Below are positions 29,492 to 40,645 of a stretch of 64,000 bases of DNA, in pieces. Each line of letters starts with the position of its first letter. The stretch's first letter is position 1. The notes under the pieces were generated by a model. The model did not search any database. It was not told the origin of the DNA and saw nothing but the letters and a program-made list of their open reading frames with translations. Origin of the DNA: Xenorhabdus mauleonii (GTDB lineage: Bacteria > Pseudomonadota > Gammaproteobacteria > Enterobacterales > Enterobacteriaceae); NCBI RefSeq assembly GCF_900113945.1, contig NZ_FORG01000003.1:336901-400900 (forward strand), given 5' to 3'. The translations under genes were made by a program, and so were the position numbers.

Positions 29492-30570
29492 TGTTCCTCT
29501 CCAGATGCAGTTGACAGGGCAACTTTCCATCCCTCAATAAAATTGGGATCAAAAAAAGCAATGGTCGTTTTATCAAGGGATAGCATCTGGCGCTGTGCTT
29601 CCTGCACCCAGTGTTTATTCAAATCATCGCCATCAAACAGCACAGGAACCTGCTGTTCCGTTAAATCATGCCAGAATGGATTTTGCCGGCTGAGAACAAA
29701 CGGAATGCCAAATTGAATCAATAAACAGAGCGTACCAATGCCCTGTTGACGATTAAAAATGAAATAACCCAAATCACATTGACTCAGCAATGTTAGATAT
29801 TCGTCAAACGCCATTTTATCTTTCAGAATACGGACGTTTTGCGCCGGAAACAGCGACAATGCGGTTTGCTCCACGCTTTGGATGTAAGTTTGGTTATTGC
29901 CGGGATACCCCATTGGCATAATGACCCGTGCTTCATCACCAAACTGGTGGTGGATTTTATGCAATGCTTCAATATGGCGATTAGATTGATCACCTGAATT
30001 TCCCAGTAACACCGTGATCCCTGCCGGTGAACATGTTTTTTCCGTTACCGTCAGCGCAGGATCCATTCGGGTTGGGAAATAAAGCAATGACGATGGAATA
30101 TCAGGGTTAGCTTGAGCAAAGTAACGAAGATCGCCTTGCGTAGCAAAAATATGCCCCACCCGCTTTTGCGCCAAGCGGCGGAACAGGTAGAACAATCGAA
30201 ATTTCAGTTGGCGGGATTCTTCATACAAATCAGCGCCCCAGACATGCCACCAGAATTGATGTCGCTTAATCTTGCCCAACAATAAGGCTATCCACAACGC
30301 TGCGTTAAACTGCCCATGAAACAAGAAACGAGTGCTTCTGTTTTCCTGTGCTTTCGCAATCACCGCCCGTGACAATGCAGATTTGTTGCCATAAACCGCA
30401 ATCGTTAAGTTGGGATAATTCGATAACCATGCGTGGTCTTTTGACACCACCATAAAACACGGTTTGGCCGGAAAATCGTTCTCCTTCACCAGGACGTCAT
30501 TAAAGAAACGCAGTAACGTTTGATTGTGATGTGGGATATCCGATCCCAGAACGTGAATTAGGGTTGTCAT
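29488..30570 (-). CDS. wecF: Fuc4NAc transferase WecF
   Basis: The 360-residue TDP-Fuc4NAc:lipid II transferase completes ECA lipid III. The length matches E. coli (359). Family motifs [33 protein letters not shown] and MPMGYPGNN are present. Four-base overlaps join it to both wzxE (upstream) and wzyE (downstream). Confidence 0.95.
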   Translation of the reverse strand: MTTLIHVLGSDIPHHNQTLLRFFNDVLVKENDFPAKPCFMVVSKDHAWLSNYPNLTIAVYGNKSALSRAVIAKAQENRSTRFLFHGQFNAALWIALLLGKIKRHQFWWHVWGADLYEESRQLKFRLFYLFRRLAQKRVGHIFATQGDLRYFAQANPDIPSSLLYFPTRMDPALTVTEKTCSPAGITVLLGNSGDQSNRHIEALHKIHHQFGDEARVIMPMGYPGNNQTYIQSVEQTALSLFPAQNVRILKDKMAFDEYLTLLSQCDLGYFIFNRQQGIGTLCLLIQFGIPFVLSRQNPFWHDLTEQQVPVLFDGDDLNKHWVQEAQRQMLSLDKTTIAFFDPNFIEGWKVALSTASGEEQ

Positions 30571-31817
30571 GCTCGCCTGCGATAAATGATAAATACGCTA
30601 CAACAAAGAATGAAATAAACAATGTAAGTCGCCATATATGACTGAGCTGCTCCCAATGCGCCATTTTTCGGTATCAACCAATGAGAGAAACCCGTCAGCA
30701 GGAGAAATTGACTAATCTCAGCCAAGACATAAAAACGCAGCGCTGCTTTCGCTATCACCAAATAACCAAACACATACGCACCGACTTTCAACACATCTCC
30801 CACCAACTGCCATGCAAATAGCCCGCGCATAGTGGCGAATTTATCTGTAAACAGCAACCAAATAACAAAATCCCGCAACAACCAGACTGAAAAACTGGCA
30901 GCAGCAACGGCAGGCAAGACGAATTTCAACGCTTTCATCAACTCACCGGTAATTTCCTGCTTACTCTTTAAACGTGAAAGTGTCGGCAACAGATAAACCG
31001 TGAAAGACGCGGTGATAAATTGTAAATAGGCATCTGAAATACTGCTCACGCCCTGCCAAATCCCGACTTCTTCCCAGCTATAGCGCTCTGCCAGCAAGTT
31101 TCGCATCATGACATACGCAACGGGTAATGTAATGGCAGTCAGCAACGCCATCAGGGTAAATTTGCCCAAATGGCTGGCAATCGCGCGATCCCACATGGGT
31201 TTCAAGGCAGTGAGCGGAATGGCCTTGCGTTGCAGGAGAATTCCTCCGGCGGGCAACACCACCAGCGCTGGCACCAAAGCCAAACCTGCCAATGCACCTT
31301 CATAGCCTCCCAGCCAATAACAGAGACTGTAAGCAACCACTCCCGTCAAACTTCCGAGGATGATAGCAAGTGCATTGCCCTTGGCATCCCTGAAGCCTTT
31401 CAAGATAGCCAGAAAATAATTGGCGTAAGCAATCCCCATTTGGATAAATGCGAGTGCCTGTACAACCTTTGTATAACGGTCATGGCCAAACAGCCCGACA
31501 GTGATGGCATCGGTGAACAAGAGAAAAATCACGGCCAACAGCGTCGAGAAACCTAAAATAATTAAGGATGATGTTCCCAATACTACCCTGAGTTTTTCTG
31601 GTTGCTGATGATATTCAGCAACATATTTGGTCACACCATTAAAAATCCCCGCACCGGAGAGTACCCCCAGTACGGTAATAAGTTGGCGAAAATTACCTGC
31701 CTGTCCGACACCAGTAGGGCCGAAGGACACCGCCAGCAGTTTAATGACCAGCAACCCCACACCAATTTTGATCAGTGTGGAAGCGGCTGTCCAAACAGAA
31801 GTTTTGGCAAGTGACAT
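30567..31817 (-). CDS. wzxE: ECA lipid III flippase WzxE
   Basis: This is a 416-residue MOP/PST-type flippase with about twelve transmembrane helices. It moves undecaprenyl-PP-linked ECA units across the inner membrane. The N-terminal [20 protein letters not shown] and [13 protein letters not shown] segments match the family. Its ATG lies one base after the wecE stop; its own stop overlaps wecF. Confidence 0.95.
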   Translation of the reverse strand: MSLAKTSVWTAASTLIKIGVGLLVIKLLAVSFGPTGVGQAGNFRQLITVLGVLSGAGIFNGVTKYVAEYHQQPEKLRVVLGTSSLIILGFSTLLAVIFLLFTDAITVGLFGHDRYTKVVQALAFIQMGIAYANYFLAILKGFRDAKGNALAIILGSLTGVVAYSLCYWLGGYEGALAGLALVPALVVLPAGGILLQRKAIPLTALKPMWDRAIASHLGKFTLMALLTAITLPVAYVMMRNLLAERYSWEEVGIWQGVSSISDAYLQFITASFTVYLLPTLSRLKSKQEITGELMKALKFVLPAVAAASFSVWLLRDFVIWLLFTDKFATMRGLFAWQLVGDVLKVGAYVFGYLVIAKAALRFYVLAEISQFLLLTGFSHWLIPKNGALGAAQSYMATYIVYFILCCSVFIIYRRRA

Positions 31818-31818
31818 A

Positions 31819-32949
31819 TCAGGAGAAATACGCCTTGATGCGGTTTATCACAACTTGTTGCTCTTCATCGGTAATGTTGTAGAACATCGGCAAACGAACT
31901 AAACGCTCACTTTCACTGGTCGTAAAGCGGTCTTCTCCGTGGAAGCGGCCACATTTCTCACCGGCAGGGCTGGAATGCAAGGCAACGTAGTGGAATACAC
32001 TCAAGATGTCGTGTTCTTTCATATAACGATTAAATTCACTACGCTCTTCTACATCTTTTAATTTGATATAGAACATATGGGCATTGTGTTCCAAACCTTC
32101 GGGTACGATCGGTAACGTTAAACGACCCGCTTCCGCTAACGGCTTCAATGCTTGATAGTAGTTATCCCACAATGCCAGGCGGCGTTGATTGATTTCCTCA
32201 GCCACTTCCAACTGCCCCCACAAGTAGGCAGCCTGCAGATCAGACAACAGGTAGCTGGAGCCTATATCGTACCAAGTATATTTATCCACTTGCCCACGGA
32301 AGAGTTGTGCACGGTTGGTGCCTTTTTCACGAACGATTTCTGCACGATTAATCATGGATTTATCATTGATTAATATCGCACCACCTTCACCACCGGCGGA
32401 GTAGTTTTTAGTTTCATGGAAGCTAAAACAACCAATATGCCCAATCGCTCCCAACGCACGGCCTTTATAGGTGGACATAACCCCCTGTGCCGCGTCTTCT
32501 ACCACATACAGGTTGTATTTTTCCGCCAATGCCATGATGGTATCCATCTCACAAGCCACACCGGCATAGTGTACTGGCACAATGGCACGGGTTTTTTCTG
32601 TAATGGCTGCTTCGATTTTGGTTTCATCAATGTTCATCGTATCGGGATGAATATCCACGAACACAATTGTCGCGCCACGCAACACAAAGGCATTGGAAGT
32701 CGAAACGAAGGTATAGCTTGGCATAATGATTTCGTCACCCGGCTGGATATCCAGCAAGATGGCCGCCATTTCCAATGATGCTGTACAAGATGGTGTCAGC
32801 AATACCTTCGGGCAACCAAAGCGCTCTTCCATCCAGGCTTCACAACGCTTGGTAAAGTTACCATCACCACACAACTTACCACTGCTCATCGCCTGTTGCA
32901 TGTATTGCAATTCTGTGCCGACTATCGGTGGTTTGTTAAATGGAATCAT
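31819..32949 (-). CDS. wecE: TDP-4-keto-6-deoxy-D-glucose transaminase WecE
   Basis: This PLP enzyme of the DegT/DnrJ/EryC1 family makes TDP-Fuc4N for ECA. The Schiff-base lysine is Lys181 in FSFHETKNYSAGGEGG, and EDAAQG (151-156) carries the PLP-binding Asp. The 376 residues equal E. coli. Its start overlaps the end of wecD by 14 bases. Confidence 0.96.
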   Translation of the reverse strand: MIPFNKPPIVGTELQYMQQAMSSGKLCGDGNFTKRCEAWMEERFGCPKVLLTPSCTASLEMAAILLDIQPGDEIIMPSYTFVSTSNAFVLRGATIVFVDIHPDTMNIDETKIEAAITEKTRAIVPVHYAGVACEMDTIMALAEKYNLYVVEDAAQGVMSTYKGRALGAIGHIGCFSFHETKNYSAGGEGGAILINDKSMINRAEIVREKGTNRAQLFRGQVDKYTWYDIGSSYLLSDLQAAYLWGQLEVAEEINQRRLALWDNYYQALKPLAEAGRLTLPIVPEGLEHNAHMFYIKLKDVEERSEFNRYMKEHDILSVFHYVALHSSPAGEKCGRFHGEDRFTTSESERLVRLPMFYNITDEEQQVVINRIKAYFS

Positions 32950-33673
32950 TTAATCTTCCTCTATATAACCAATATGCGGTGCTTTCTATGATGGCACCAC
33001 GACGTGTATAAAGACGCAAGGCAGTAATGTTGCTGATTTGTGTTGCCACTCTCAGCCGTTGTATCTGATGGTTCTGGCACCACAGCTGCGCCGCCGACAT
33101 TAATTTTGTTCCAATTCCTTGATGGTGATTGCCCGGTACCGCAGCCAATAAGCCAATACGTGCCTCATTGCCACCAAGCTCTCTTAACGTGACAAATCCT
33201 TTCATTTGGCCGTATTCATCATTGATAAGCAGGCATTCGTGATCAAACGTCCCCAATACTGCCTTTTCAACCCAAGCGGCATAGAACCGGCCGCTGTCTC
33301 CCGGCTGATACCACGGCTCGCGGAAGCGGCTGGCTTTGAATACTTGCGCCGCTGCCGCCTTCAAGGCAGGTATGTCTTGTGGTATCGCACAAATGAGTTC
33401 TGCATCCAAGCCAACTATCTCTTTGGATTCAATCGGTAACAGCAAGTCCGCCTCACCTTCCACCAAAGAAAAACCCAAACCGGACAGCCTATCAATAATG
33501 GCTGTCTGCTGTGCAGGAATTTTTGCCTGCACCAATGCATATTCATCCAACTGTTCAGCCGTTATTGCCACAGCGTCCGGCGGCGTTTCCGGCAATAAAT
33601 GCAACCGCGCCGTGGATAAGCCAAAAAACTGGCTATCCCAAGCCAGCGGCTCAAGGTTAGCGTGAATAGACAT
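32936..33673 (-). CDS. wecD: TDP-fucosamine acetyltransferase WecD
   Basis: This 245-residue GNAT enzyme acetylates TDP-Fuc4N to TDP-Fuc4NAc. The acetyl-CoA loop reads [12 protein letters not shown], and [21 protein letters not shown] is a family motif. It is about 20 residues longer than E. coli WecD, with additions near 45-55 and at the C-terminus. The ATG at 33673 overlaps rffH by 17 bases; the frame runs to 33730, deeper into rffH. Confidence 0.93.
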   Translation of the reverse strand: MSIHANLEPLAWDSQFFGLSTARLHLLPETPPDAVAITAEQLDEYALVQAKIPAQQTAIIDRLSGLGFSLVEGEADLLLPIESKEIVGLDAELICAIPQDIPALKAAAAQVFKASRFREPWYQPGDSGRFYAAWVEKAVLGTFDHECLLINDEYGQMKGFVTLRELGGNEARIGLLAAVPGNHHQGIGTKLMSAAQLWCQNHQIQRLRVATQISNITALRLYTRRGAIIESTAYWLYRGRLNDSI

Positions 33674-34532
33674 CAAGCAAGTCCATGATATATCTGCCGT
33701 AACCTGTTTTTGCCAAATCTGCGGCAGCAATTTTGAGCTGTTCAGTACTCAGCCAGCCATTCCGCCATGCGATTTCTTCCAGACAGGCAATTTTAAAGCC
33801 CTGCCGCTTTTCAACCGTTTGAACAAATGTACTGGCTTCAATCAAGCTGTCATGGGTGCCGGTATCTAACCAAGCAAAACCGCGCCCCAATAACTCGACG
33901 TTCAATTCACCCTGCTCCAGGTACATCTGGTTAATGCTGGTGATTTCCAGTTCGCCACGGGCAGAGGGCTGGACTTGTTTGGCAAAATCCACAACTTTGT
34001 TGTCATAGAAATAGAGTCCGGTCACTGCCCAATTGGATTTAGGCTGCACGGGTTTTTCTTCAATGGAAAGTACCCGGTACTGATCATCGAATTCCACAAC
34101 CCCAAACCGTTCAGGATCCATCACCTGATAACCGAATACGGTTGCACCGCTCTTGCGGCCTACGACACTTTGCAGTTTCGGGCTAAATGCCTGCCCAAAA
34201 AAGATATTGTCCCCGAGGACTAAGCAGCAGGCATCATCACCAATGAACTCTTCGCCAATTAGAAATGCCTGCGCCAATCCGTCTGGAGAAGGTTGTTCAG
34301 CATAATTCAGATGGATGCCAAACTGTTCGCCATTGCCCAGCAGCCGTTTAAAGGCCGGTAAATCTTCCGGCGTAGAGATAATCAGGATATCGCGTATTCC
34401 CGATAGCATTAAAACCGACAGCGGATAGTAGATCATCGGCTTGTCGTAAATAGGCAATAGCTGTTTTGATACGCCACGCGTTATTGGATACAAACGGGTG
34501 CCGGAGCCGCCCGCCAGTATAATTCCTTTCAT
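33657..34532 (-). CDS. rffH: Glucose-1-phosphate thymidylyltransferase RffH
   Basis: This 291-residue RmlA-type nucleotidyltransferase makes TDP-glucose for the Fuc4NAc branch of ECA. The nucleotide-binding [11 protein letters not shown] (8-18), the [15 protein letters not shown] motif and VLGDNIFFG are present. It lies 18 bases after rffG in the same operon. Confidence 0.95.
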   Translation of the reverse strand: MKGIILAGGSGTRLYPITRGVSKQLLPIYDKPMIYYPLSVLMLSGIRDILIISTPEDLPAFKRLLGNGEQFGIHLNYAEQPSPDGLAQAFLIGEEFIGDDACCLVLGDNIFFGQAFSPKLQSVVGRKSGATVFGYQVMDPERFGVVEFDDQYRVLSIEEKPVQPKSNWAVTGLYFYDNKVVDFAKQVQPSARGELEITSINQMYLEQGELNVELLGRGFAWLDTGTHDSLIEASTFVQTVEKRQGFKIACLEEIAWRNGWLSTEQLKIAAADLAKTGYGRYIMDLLDVYSR

Positions 34533-34550
34533 GTGTTCCCCCTGAAAGGC

Positions 34551-35651
34551 TTATTCATTTCCCAGTCCAAGGCGTTCTCTTGCATAAGAACCATCTTGGA
34601 CTCTACGCCACCAATTCTCGTTTTCCAGATACCATTGCACAGTCTTGCGGATGCCGGATTCGAATGTTTCCTGCGGTACCCAACCTAATTCACGTTCAAT
34701 TTTCGCCGCATCAATGGCGTAACGCATGTCGTGTCCCGGGCGATCGGCCACATGGGTAATTAAATCCCGGAAATGTGCAATTCCTGCTGGTTTTCTCAGG
34801 CCTTTTCCTTCCGAACTCTCTCCTTCAGAACAAAGCTCTTCCAGCAAGGCACAAATCGTTTCCACGACATCAATATTGCGGCGTTCATTATGTCCGCCGA
34901 TATTATAGGTTTCACCAGATTTAGCCTGACTGACCACCAAATGCAGTGCCCGTGCATGATCTTCTACATACAGCCAATCTCTGATTTGTTCACCTTTGCC
35001 ATAGACCGGCAACGGCTTGCCTTCCAGCGCATTGAGGATCACCAACGGGATCAGTTTTTCCGGGAAATGATAAGGCCCATAGTTATTGGAACAATTGGTG
35101 ATTATCGTTGGTAAACCATAAGTCCTGCGCCATGCCCTGACCAAGTGGTCACTGGAGGCTTTTGACGCAGAGTAAGGGCTGCTCGGTGCATAAGGTGTGG
35201 TTTCAGTAAAGAACCCGTCTTCACCATGTAAATCGCCATAAACTTCGTCAGTGGAGATGTGGTGAAAACGGAAAGCAGCCTGTTTTTCTTGATCCAGTTG
35301 TGACCAAAATGCGCGTGCCGCTTCCAGTAAGACATAAGTCCCAATGATATTGGTTTCAATAAAAGCAGCGGGGCCATCAATGGAACGGTCAACGTGGCTT
35401 TCTGCCGCCAGATGCATGACTGCATCTGGTTGGTATTGTTGGAATACACGATCCAAGGCGTCTCGCTGACGGATGTCGACCTGCTCAAATGCATAGCGGG
35501 GATGATTGGCGACCGGTGCCAGCGATTCAAGGTTACCGGCATAAGTCAGGCTATCCACGACAACAACGCTGTCTTCCGTCTGGTTGATAATATGACGGAC
35601 AACCGCAGAGCCGATGAAACCAGCACCGCCGGTGATTAGAATACGTTTCAA
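34551..35651 (-). CDS. rffG: dTDP-glucose 4,6-dehydratase RffG
   Basis: This short-chain dehydrogenase-type enzyme makes TDP-4-keto-6-deoxyglucose. It has the NAD-binding [10 protein letters not shown] near the start and the catalytic STDEVYG and YSASK (Tyr160, Lys164). The frame is open to 35681, but I place the start at the TTG at 35651: AAAGGAGT is correctly spaced, the TTG overlaps the wecC stop as TTGA, and the product then begins [14 protein letters not shown] as in the family. At 366 residues it is about ten longer than E. coli because of a Ser/Glu/Gly-rich insertion near 274-287. Confidence 0.94.
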   Translation of the reverse strand: MKRILITGGAGFIGSAVVRHIINQTEDSVVVVDSLTYAGNLESLAPVANHPRYAFEQVDIRQRDALDRVFQQYQPDAVMHLAAESHVDRSIDGPAAFIETNIIGTYVLLEAARAFWSQLDQEKQAAFRFHHISTDEVYGDLHGEDGFFTETTPYAPSSPYSASKASSDHLVRAWRRTYGLPTIITNCSNNYGPYHFPEKLIPLVILNALEGKPLPVYGKGEQIRDWLYVEDHARALHLVVSQAKSGETYNIGGHNERRNIDVVETICALLEELCSEGESSEGKGLRKPAGIAHFRDLITHVADRPGHDMRYAIDAAKIERELGWVPQETFESGIRKTVQWYLENENWWRRVQDGSYARERLGLGNE

Positions 35652-36916
35652 CGCCAAACTCCTTTTGTATCCACAATCCATTTCTGTTTTATTTCATTGC
35701 CACTGATGGCCTTGAACTGACGGTGATCCACCAGCATTAATACCACGTCTGCCTCTGCCAGCGCCTGATCCATATCCATCAACTCGACCACGCCTTTTAA
35801 TGAATTAGGCAGTTCATGTACATTGGGTTCAACAGCCACGGTTTGCCCTGCATGCCACTGGGCAACCATCTCTGTGATATGAACTGCCGGGCTTTCACGT
35901 AAGTCATCAATGTTGGGTTTGAAGGCCAGACCGAAACAGGCAATCTTAATTTCATTCGCACGTTTGCCACTCTCTGCCAAACAATCAGCCACTGCGGCTT
36001 TCACTTGGTCAACCACCCAAAGTGGTTTGCCATCATTGACTAAACGCGCAGTATGGATCAAACGGGATTGTTCAGGATTCTGGGAAACGATAAACCACGG
36101 ATCAACCGCGATACAGTGCCCACCCACGCCCGGGCCGGGCTGCAAAATATTCACGCGTGGATGACGATTTGCCAGACTGATCAATTCCCACACATTGATC
36201 CCCTGTTCGGCGCAAATCAGGGAGAGCTCATTGGCAAAGGCGATGTTGACATCACGGAAACTGTTTTCTGTCAGTTTGCACATTTCCGCCGTTTTGGCGT
36301 TGGTGATAACGCATTCACCTTCAAGGAAAATTTTGTACAGCTCGCTTGCCCTGCGGGAAGATTTAGCCGTCATGCCGCCGACTACGCGGTCATTTTTGAT
36401 AAGCTCCACCATCACTTGACCTGGAAGCACACGCTCAGGGCAATAGGCAATATCAATATCAATATCCGAATCTTCACCTGCTTGCTGTGGAAATGAAAGG
36501 TCAGGGCGTACTATCGCCAACCATTCCGCCATTTGCTCCGTTGCGCCCACTGGAGAAGTGGATTCCAAAATGATCAAATCGCCTTTTTTCAAAACCGGCG
36601 CTATTGATTCAGCCGCAGAACGAACATAAGCCATGTCCGGTTCGTGTTCACCTTTAAACGGAGTCGGCACAGCAATCAAGAAAGCGTCCGCCGCTTGTGG
36701 TGCGGTCACGGCTTTTAAGTAACCGCCTTCCACGGCAGCTTTTACCACTTTATCCAAATCTGGTTCAACAATATGAATTTCGCCACGGTTAATCGTTGCT
36801 ACCGCATGTTGATTGACATCAACGCCAATGACCATTTTTTGGCGGGAGGCAAATGCCGCAGCGGTCGGCAATCCAATATAACCAAGGCCGATAACAGAAA
36901 TTGTTTCAAAATTCAT
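35648..36916 (-). CDS. wecC: UDP-ManNAc dehydrogenase WecC
   Basis: The NAD-dependent enzyme oxidises UDP-ManNAc to UDP-ManNAcA. The 422 residues contain the Rossmann motif [14 protein letters not shown] (11-24). The thiolate nucleophile lies in [11 protein letters not shown], and the three UDP-glucose/GDP-mannose dehydrogenase domains appear in order. ATGA overlap with wecB upstream; TTGA overlap with rffG downstream. Confidence 0.96.
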   Translation of the reverse strand: MNFETISVIGLGYIGLPTAAAFASRQKMVIGVDVNQHAVATINRGEIHIVEPDLDKVVKAAVEGGYLKAVTAPQAADAFLIAVPTPFKGEHEPDMAYVRSAAESIAPVLKKGDLIILESTSPVGATEQMAEWLAIVRPDLSFPQQAGEDSDIDIDIAYCPERVLPGQVMVELIKNDRVVGGMTAKSSRRASELYKIFLEGECVITNAKTAEMCKLTENSFRDVNIAFANELSLICAEQGINVWELISLANRHPRVNILQPGPGVGGHCIAVDPWFIVSQNPEQSRLIHTARLVNDGKPLWVVDQVKAAVADCLAESGKRANEIKIACFGLAFKPNIDDLRESPAVHITEMVAQWHAGQTVAVEPNVHELPNSLKGVVELMDMDQALAEADVVLMLVDHRQFKAISGNEIKQKWIVDTKGVWR

Positions 36917-38043
36917 AATGTCACCTGATTTTTCTTTAATGCTTCAAGAATTCGCTGGCAAGCCTGCCCATCACCATAAGGGTTATGAGCGTGGCTCATT
37001 TGTTGGTAGGCGATGTCATCCGTCAACAGACGCGTGACTTCTGCAACGATAGTCTGTGTTTCGGTCCCCACTAATTTTACGGTGCCCGCATCGACGGCTT
37101 CAGGCCGCTCTGTAGTATTGCGCATGACCAGAACCGGTTTTCCCAAAGAAGGCGCTTCTTCTTGGATACCACCAGAATCGGTCAGGATCATGTAGGCATG
37201 ATTCATCAAATAGACGAATGGCAAGTAATCCTGCGGGTTGATAAGAATAACGTTATCAATGCCATGTAGGATACGCTTTACAGGCTCGCTGACATTCGGA
37301 TTCAAATGGACTGGATAAACGACTTGAACATCAGGATGCGCTCTGGCTATTTGGGCCAATGCTTCGCAAATACACTCAAAGCCCTTGCCAAAGCTCTCAC
37401 GACGATGGCCTGTCACCAGAATCATTTTTTTATTAGGGTCAATGAACGGATAAAATTCAGCAAGCTGACCGGACATGGTTTCGTCATTCACAATACGATC
37501 ACGCACCGACAGCAAGGCATCGATCACTGTATTGCCAGTAACGAAAATGCGGTTTTCTGCAATGGATTCTTTCAACAGATTGTTGCGGGAATTTTCTGTC
37601 GGTGCAAAGTGGTACATTGCCAAATGCCCGGCGATTTTACGATTAGCCTCTTCCGGCCACGGAGAATACAAGTCCCCCGTTCTCAATCCCGCCTCAATGT
37701 GACCTACCGGAATATGTTGGTAAAATGCCGCCAGGCTGGTTGCCATTGTTGTTGTCGTATCGCCGTGCACCAGCACGACATCCGGCTTGAACGCTTCCAA
37801 TACAGGCTTGATGCCTTGCAAGATACGGCAGGTGATATCGGTCAGATCCTGCCCCTTTTGCATGATATTGAGGTCAAAGTCCGGTGTTATCCCAAACAAA
37901 TGCAAAACCTGATCCAGCATCTCCCTATGCTGGGCAGTGACACACACTTTTGCGTCAAAGGCAGGATCCCTAGCCAATGCGTGTACCAACGGAGCCATTT
38001 TGATGGCTTCAGGCCGGGTACCAAACACAGTCAACACTTTCAC
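36913..38043 (-). CDS. wecB: UDP-N-acetylglucosamine 2-epimerase WecB
   Basis: This non-hydrolysing epimerase converts UDP-GlcNAc to UDP-ManNAc. The 376 residues equal E. coli. Family motifs [12 protein letters not shown] (8-19), [10 protein letters not shown] and [20 protein letters not shown] are intact. Confidence 0.97.
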   Translation of the reverse strand: MKVLTVFGTRPEAIKMAPLVHALARDPAFDAKVCVTAQHREMLDQVLHLFGITPDFDLNIMQKGQDLTDITCRILQGIKPVLEAFKPDVVLVHGDTTTTMATSLAAFYQHIPVGHIEAGLRTGDLYSPWPEEANRKIAGHLAMYHFAPTENSRNNLLKESIAENRIFVTGNTVIDALLSVRDRIVNDETMSGQLAEFYPFIDPNKKMILVTGHRRESFGKGFECICEALAQIARAHPDVQVVYPVHLNPNVSEPVKRILHGIDNVILINPQDYLPFVYLMNHAYMILTDSGGIQEEAPSLGKPVLVMRNTTERPEAVDAGTVKLVGTETQTIVAEVTRLLTDDIAYQQMSHAHNPYGDGQACQRILEALKKNQVTL

Positions 38044-38096
38044 AGTGGCTCTCTTATTTTATTAATCATTACAGATAATTCCACGAAAGGGAGTGG

Positions 38097-39152
38097 TTAC
38101 TTACGATTCCGTTTTACCAAGGCAACACCAGCCCCAACCAACATACCGATGGCTCCCCACATTACCATCATAAAAACACGGCGGGGGCTATCCCGGTTGA
38201 CTGGCTCTTCAGGGGTTCTGAGATAACGGTATGTCTGAAAAGTGTTTTGTAAGGTCGGCCCAACATTCAATGTCGCCAGCATTGCTATGTTCTGATCATA
38301 ATCAATGCTGTAATCAGGCCCGGTGGCCTCCAGAGTTTCAATCTGAGCCTGCAACAGTGGTGTGCCCAACATAAACATCTTGGATTCAGGCACTTCTTCG
38401 ATAGGTATGCTTGTTTGATTGCGATGAATGCCTTGTTTTTCGGCCACTTTCAGTGACTGTTGCAACACATTCAATTCACGCCCATATACTGCCTTGGCGA
38501 CTATTTCCTGACGTTTGACCAGCGCTTTCATCGACTGGGTGCGTGTTGCCCATGCACCTTTGATTTCAGTGTTCAGGTGAGTACTCGCCCGCTGATTCGC
38601 AAACGCGATATATTGACGCAGGAGCTGATTGGCATCCGCCGCAGTTTCTGCTGTCAATTTGATACTGTCATTCAACGCTTTTTTATCGTCACTCCGCGTG
38701 ATCTTGATATCATTTATCAAGTTTTCCAGCAGCACAGCGTCCACTTTTTCTTTACCTTCCTTGCGCTGTTTGTAATAAGCAGAATGAAGCCAGAATTCAC
38801 GGCGTGTGTCATAGGCTGACACCTGAGTCATAAACTCTTTGTATGCCCCATCCGAAATAGTCGGCAATTGAGTCTCTGGCGAAGCATTGATGTGAGTATC
38901 CAAATTACGCAAAAACTGTTGTTGCGAATAGTAACTGCCCAAGTTATTGGTCGTCGGTAAATCTGTAATAGCGGTTGCGCTCCACTGTTGTGGCATCAAA
39001 TAAGATGCCAGCAGAGCGACGGCAGCGAAAATAATTGCCAGTGCGATGATCCATATCTTTCCACGCCACAGAGCATGACACAGTCCACGAATATCCAATT
39101 CATACTCTATAGCAGGCTGATCCTGTTTAGATTTCGTTTCTGAGTTTATCAC
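38097..39152 (-). CDS. wzzE: ECA chain-length regulator WzzE
   Basis: This is an inner-membrane polysaccharide co-polymerase with N- and C-terminal transmembrane helices flanking a periplasmic helical domain. The motif PEEPVNRDSPRR precedes the last helix. The frame runs to 39323, but that would overlap wecA by about 140 bases. The GTG at 39152 follows AAAGAGG at good spacing and gives 351 residues (E. coli 348) with ELDIRGL placed as in the family. Confidence 0.94.
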   Translation of the reverse strand: MINSETKSKQDQPAIEYELDIRGLCHALWRGKIWIIALAIIFAAVALLASYLMPQQWSATAITDLPTTNNLGSYYSQQQFLRNLDTHINASPETQLPTISDGAYKEFMTQVSAYDTRREFWLHSAYYKQRKEGKEKVDAVLLENLINDIKITRSDDKKALNDSIKLTAETAADANQLLRQYIAFANQRASTHLNTEIKGAWATRTQSMKALVKRQEIVAKAVYGRELNVLQQSLKVAEKQGIHRNQTSIPIEEVPESKMFMLGTPLLQAQIETLEATGPDYSIDYDQNIAMLATLNVGPTLQNTFQTYRYLRTPEEPVNRDSPRRVFMMVMWGAIGMLVGAGVALVKRNRK

Positions 39153-39183
39153 TGCACAAAACCTCTTTGATAAGTCGATGTTT

Positions 39184-40272
39184 TTAATGATGGCTGGCTG
39201 TCCGGCGTATACGTCGCTTAAACCGTTTGATAAAACGGGCGACTCGCCAGGCTCGTTTGATGCAATAGCCATACAACATAAAAGCAAGCAAGAATAATGC
39301 CAACATAACCCACTCGGGGACAAAACTTAACCGTTCACCAATAATTCCAATGGCTGCCAATAAAGCTGCTGACAAAGTAATCAAGACGAATGCCTGACGG
39401 GAAGTAAATCCAGCGCGCATCACCAAATGGTGAATATGTTGGCGATCCGGAGAAAATGGACTCATCCCCTTACGCAAGCGGCGGTACATAATGGCAACCA
39501 TATCCATCAGGGGAATCGCAATGAGCCATAATGCTGTGACGGGGTTAATGGAACGATTTTCCCCTTGAGTTGCTTCAGTCAGTAACCAGATAATCGTAAA
39601 GCCGATCAAAGTGCTTCCCGCATCCCCCATAAAGACTTTGAAGCGCTTTCCGAGTAGCCCAAGATTGAGAAAAATGTAAGGCAATATCCCGGCAATAAAT
39701 GCGAAACACCAAAATGCCAATGCCGTATTACCATTTTCGTACAGCAAAATGCCCAATGCGCCGAAAGAGATACAGGATAGTCCCCCCAACAAACCATCAA
39801 TCCCATCGACCATATTGAAAGCATTGATGGCAGCCCAAACAGCGAACAAGGTCACAACATAGCTGAATGGCCCCAAGACCATTTCCCATGGGCCGAAGGT
39901 ATTCCCCAGGCTTTCAAGTTTAAGGCCAGCAAAATACATCATGCTGATACCAACCAATGCCTGAATGGTTGCCCTAATCTTCACACTAATATCAAAACGG
40001 TCATCCAATGCTCCAATAAAAACCAATATCCCTGCACAGGCAAGGTATAACCATTTATGAGGTATAAACTCTTTCGTAATAACAAATGCGAAACAAACAC
40101 CAAAAAACACTGAGATTCCACCGACCAGAGGGATCAGTCCATGATGACGCTTACGATAATTCGGCTTATCAACCAGACCGATATTTTTTGCAATTTTGCG
40201 CGCTATAAATAGAAAAGCAAATGAGAATATAAATACGCAAAAAATTTCGATACTCATACTGGAAATATTCAC
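39184..40272 (-). CDS. wecA: Undecaprenyl-phosphate GlcNAc-1-phosphate transferase WecA
   Basis: This polytopic membrane enzyme (about eleven helices) starts ECA lipid synthesis and, in many species, O-antigen synthesis. Family motifs GLVDKPNYRKRHHGLIPLVGG, DDRFD, NAFNMVDGIDGLLGG and the cytoplasmic HIHHL loop are present. The start is a GTG at 40272 after AGAGAG; from it exactly 24 residues precede RKIAKNIGLVDKP, as in E. coli. First gene of the ECA operon. Confidence 0.96.
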   Translation of the reverse strand: MNISSMSIEIFCVFIFSFAFLFIARKIAKNIGLVDKPNYRKRHHGLIPLVGGISVFFGVCFAFVITKEFIPHKWLYLACAGILVFIGALDDRFDISVKIRATIQALVGISMMYFAGLKLESLGNTFGPWEMVLGPFSYVVTLFAVWAAINAFNMVDGIDGLLGGLSCISFGALGILLYENGNTALAFWCFAFIAGILPYIFLNLGLLGKRFKVFMGDAGSTLIGFTIIWLLTEATQGENRSINPVTALWLIAIPLMDMVAIMYRRLRKGMSPFSPDRQHIHHLVMRAGFTSRQAFVLITLSAALLAAIGIIGERLSFVPEWVMLALFLLAFMLYGYCIKRAWRVARFIKRFKRRIRRTASHH

Positions 40273-40645
40273 AATAACAACTCTCTGTAAAAATAATGAT
40301 GGGTCATCTATTATTCATTGACTTATGGATACCCAGTGTGACACCGCATCCATAAGTTCCCTGCCACAAAACAAGGTATCTTGGCTTATAAAAAATTATA
40401 AGAAGTAACAAAACGGGACATATAAGCTATAAGGCACAATCAATAATTTTTTTGAGTCATCAAAAAACTATTGCTTATAAAACACACTGTTAATCACTGG
40501 AAAAACATGCAATATATGTACCAATTTAAGCAAATAAGGTAAGTTACAAATAAAAAAAACGCCACAAAAACGTGGCGCTTTCATGAAATGATTATTTTTT
40601 ATTGCGTGCGAATTAACTTGCAATGTTATCGCTTCACTCGCGCAA
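40273..40645. other. rho-wecA intergenic region
   Basis: This 373-base gap contains the rho terminator (40552-40577). Past it lies the AT-rich region that should hold the ECA operon promoter. No gene is seen. I could not assign the promoter boxes reliably. Confidence 0.5.
40552..40577 (-). terminator. Terminator of rho
   Basis: On the minus strand a 6-bp GC stem (CGCCAC / GTGGCG at 40577-40560) is followed by a run of T residues (40559-40552). It lies about 70 bases after the rho stop. Confidence 0.85.
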
